Origin: Siphonodentalium dalli | Taxonomy: Eukaryota > Mollusca > Scaphopoda > Gadilida > Siphonodentaliidae | DNA length: 64,000 nucleotides | Direction of reading: 5' to 3' | NCBI GenBank assembly: GCA_032622095.1 | Contig: CP136068.1 | Coordinates: 133,991,989 to 134,055,988, forward strand | Part shown: in pieces, positions 61,732-64,000 of the stretch | How positions within the stretch are numbered: position 1 is the stretch's first letter | Layout of the letters: the number at the start of each line of letters is the position of its first letter | Program-made: the position numbers and the translations under genes | The notes under the pieces: model-generated | What the model saw: only the letters and a program-made list of their open reading frames with translations | Databases searched by the model: none | What the model was told of the DNA's origin: nothing

Positions 61732-62010
61732 GGCGGGGGGTTGTTCAGTTGGTATAGTGCCATATGCATTACCCCGTCACAGATCGTCCAGCGCTGACGA
61801 AGCTGGTTCGATTCCCGTCATAGGAAGGGTGACCGGAATCGTGTATCTGGGTAAGTTTGTCGTTTGTTTTCCGGGGGTAGGTGGTTTCTACACGACGTGG
61901 GACGATTTCTCGGTGAAAATACGCCTCTGTGTGATCTTTCCTCCACCCGTAAATTGACAACGTCGTGTGTGGGCTAGAACGACGATAAACCCTAACAAAC
62001 CAAATTAGCA
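61732..62010 (+). repeat. tRNA-derived SINE (right-arm copy)
   Basis: TTGTTCAGTTGGTATAGTGC (61741-61760) is an A-box-like start, and GGTTCGATTCC (about 61804-61814) is a perfect B box, slightly further away than in a tRNA. A tail of about 180 bases follows with GGTGGTTTCTACACGACGTG, ATTTCTCGGTGAAAATACGC and GGGCTAGAACGACGATAAAC and ends in ACAAACCAAA. The layout is that of a tRNA-derived SINE. I recall a similar tail from molluscan SINEs, but this needs a database search. Confidence 0.75.
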
Positions 62011-62860
62011 AATTTGTAATTTTGTCGAACTTATCTACATAATTGCGATTCTTACTGACTTGGTTAGTGGTTAATATTATTTTATAGTAGTTAGAGTCAA
62101 AAACATTTGGTTTAAACTATGGATAATGTTTACTTTATATACCTATAATCATTTATTATCGTTACCAAGTGGATCAATGGATGCTGGTATTGTACCTTAT
62201 TCAGGTTATGTCTACATATTCACTGTTGGTACCAGGCATACCACTGATGCAATATTTCGATTCAAGTTTCGATTGGCTTGACTGATTTGAATCGAGATTC
62301 GATTCTAATTGAAATTGCTCGATTCGCATATCCCTAGGTATTACATATCGTGTATTATATGGTTTTAACCCAGACACGCTCGGATTCGTATTAGACTTCG
62401 AATTAGTGTGAACTAATTCCATTGGTATTTGCAGTTTCTTCAGTCTGATATTTTCTGCGTATAAACTTTAAACGGATAGGGTGCATTCCCATCCAGTCTA
62501 CTATACGTAGATGTATTGTGCTTGTATATTTTGATTTGTTTGTTATTTATAATGTTCTCATTGACAATAGATCCATATTAAATATAGATTTCTTTGTTTA
62601 GGTTTAATTCTACCTTAGGTTCATTCAGGTTCACGAGTCTTTGTTTGTTTGTATGAATAACTTTGATACTTCAAACGGGTGGAATGTATTGTTGTAAGTT
62701 TGATACGGGTTCACGAGTTCACATGCTTTGTCTTTATATAACAATAGCTTTGATTTTCTAAGGAATATATTGTATTGTTCTCCAGACACCTGTGGGGTAT
62801 AAAGTTCATTCTTTTGTTTAGGAAAAGTAGAATGCTTTGTTCTCTTAAATCACATGCTAT

Positions 62861-62951
62861 TTAAGAACAATGGTTTTCCGGGTGGAATATATTTAAGAAC
62901 AATAGGTTTTCCGGGTGGAATATAATTAAGAACAATAGGTTTCCGGGTGGC
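62861..62951 (-). repeat. Three 32-33 bp tandem units (right arm)
   Basis: Mirror of 41469-41563, reading GGTTTTCCGGGTGGAATATA and variants. Confidence 0.85.
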
Positions 62952-62988
62952 ATGTATTGTTCCAGACTATCTCGTCTACATACTACTA

Positions 62989-64000
62989 TCATTTCGTGTC
63001 GACAATCACGATTGTATATACGAGCACATCGCATACGTGTGTGGGTTGCTACGGTATTTGGATAATACAGGGAATCGACTTGACTTGAAACATTTTATTT
63101 GCATAAACATACCAAAGGGATTGAGGCACAAGAGTTTGGAACGTATGGAGCCCCTCTTCCAACACAGTATATAATAAGACACATGTATTCAAGATGACGA
63201 TATACACGTATTTACATTTCCATTTTAATCTGTTTAAAATGCACTCTTTAAAATATGATATTGGTGTAATTGTCTGACTGAAATTTTGTGGTTTCGATAA
63301 GCGGTGAATCCAATATTATTTCTATTTTCCGTATAAATTGACTCAGTTTCCGGAGTATAATTATTTCATCACTTGCATTCATTTCTTAACATTGTAAGTA
63401 TTTATCGGCGGGGTTATCCAGTTGGGAACTAAATATCGGCGTTGAGACTGCAACGCATCACATACCATACTACAAGTATGGTATTCATCGCCAATTATAT
63501 TTTGATTACAGTTTACATACCCTATCCCAGTTTCGATTGGCAAATGTTGATTTGAACATCTGAATCTCAACAATATTTTCTGGGGCCATTGTAATGCTCA
63601 ACAAGAGTATCACCGATACTGTAGTAGAAGGTATATAGCAAAGTTGTGATGCCACTTTCGTTCCAAAGTCTGACATTATTAGAAGTTGTGACTAATGGAC
63701 AGATTCCAAACTCTTGTTGTCACAGAGCAAGCTGTCTGCAAAGACAGCTTATTTTTGTGACTTCTCGGTAACAAATTCAACAGAAGCAAATATATTTAAA
63801 ACATTATTTTGGACCTATATTCATTCTGGAAGGTATAATTAATTTGTTCAACAACAAAACCATTTTCATAGTAGATATTCCATGACAATGATCTGTTATC
63901 ACAGAATTACTCACCCTCACCCATCAACGTTTTTTAGGAATTAGGGGAATAATCACGACTTTAGAATCGACTTTAATACCACGTAGATCCTCTGAGTACT
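62989..64000. other. Right-end DNA beyond the palindrome
   Basis: No gene recognised. 63026-63062 resembles the complement of 41314-41350, a piece of the left-side LINE endonuclease fragment (both contain CATACGTGTGTGG and TTGCTACGGT), followed by CGACTTGACTTGAAACATTT, which could encode an RLDL-type remnant. A short hairpin AGCTGTCT-GCAA-AGACAGCT lies near 63729-63748. Confidence 0.4.

Larger units (their letters stand above)
41432..62988. repeat. Giant inverted repeat (palindrome), 2 x ~10.8 kb, 9 bp spacer
   Basis: 41432-52211 and 52221-62988 are reverse complements. The centre reads GTATAGCTGGCC, AACCGCACT, GGCCAGCTATAC. Paired positions add up to 104432 exactly at many points (for example 48854 with 55578, 48526 with 55906, 45907 with 58525). 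The sum drifts by 1-2 out to 43340/61094 and by 11-12 near the outer ends. Many stretches of several hundred bases are identical. Differences are single substitutions and a few homopolymer-length changes. It is either a real young inverted duplication or a head-to-head joining of two haplotypes. Confidence 0.92.

Noticed and set aside
41432-62988. The palindrome as TIRs of one giant transposon
   Set aside because: There is no central unique part or transposase, the centre is at the end of an internal element, and no terminal motif or target duplication is seen at the outer ends.
62947-63174. 75-codon frame at the right edge of the palindrome
   Set aside because: The frame crosses the palindrome boundary, and its start is shared with an antisense frame in the left arm. 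It is a chance join and not a gene.
63715-63770. Short hairpin near the right end as a histone-type 3' stem-loop
   Set aside because: Stem (AGCTGTCT) and loop (GCAA) do not fit the histone consensus, and no histone gene is present.

Overview
This looks like a gene-poor, AT-rich stretch of an animal nuclear genome. I infer a mollusc or another lophotrochozoan, because the repeat mix fits: LINE remnants, a tRNA-derived SINE, piggyBac-like and hAT-like non-autonomous elements, and a degraded PIN/XPG-plus-CXC gene of a type I know from marine invertebrate genomes. The few host-gene pieces have GT/AG introns with consistent phases. I see no bacterial gene organisation, no rRNA, no intact tRNA and no CRISPR array.

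Layout. 1-6.1 kb: unrecognised DNA around a 1.16 kb hAT-like non-autonomous element (2256-3412). 6.1-13.06 kb: a decayed 6.9 kb transposon with about 0.6-0.7 kb terminal inverted repeats (TIRs). Its minus-strand pseudogene (11678 to 6964) encoded a zinc-finger-like, XPG/FEN-type (PIN) nuclease-like and Tesmin/TSO1 CXC-like protein, and a pogo/Tigger-like fragment lies beside it. 14.8-16.9 kb: three plus-strand exons giving the membrane segment and cytoplasmic tail of a surface receptor, followed 33 bases later by a 484 bp piggyBac-like MITE. 17.4-29.9 kb: a small foldback element, two hairpin elements, fragments of foldback arms, a LINE fragment inside a minisatellite-ended element, and one C-type-lectin terminal exon (minus). 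29.9-34.3 kb: a 4.4 kb foldback element with about 1.3 kb arms and a minisatellite core. 34.3-41.4 kb: unrecognised DNA, a degenerate triplication, a 46 bp satellite and a LINE endonuclease fragment. 41.4-63.0 kb: a palindrome with two arms of about 10.8 kb and a 9 bp spacer at 52212-52220. Each arm holds a SINE, satellite-like repeats and a 5.6 kb TIR element that itself contains a 924 bp MITE.

The strongest lead is a possible transposon system. The 6.9 kb element with the PIN/XPG-CXC pseudogene and the two foldback elements (20.9-22.3 and 29.9-34.3 kb) have similar ends and share a subterminal block containing ATCCGCTAAAATCCGCTTTG about 70-105 bases inside their ends. This suggests the nuclease-like protein, or a relative, recognised all of them. 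The large palindrome is the second lead. Its arms keep almost perfect register, so it is either a recent inverted duplication or a head-to-head join of two haplotypes made during assembly.
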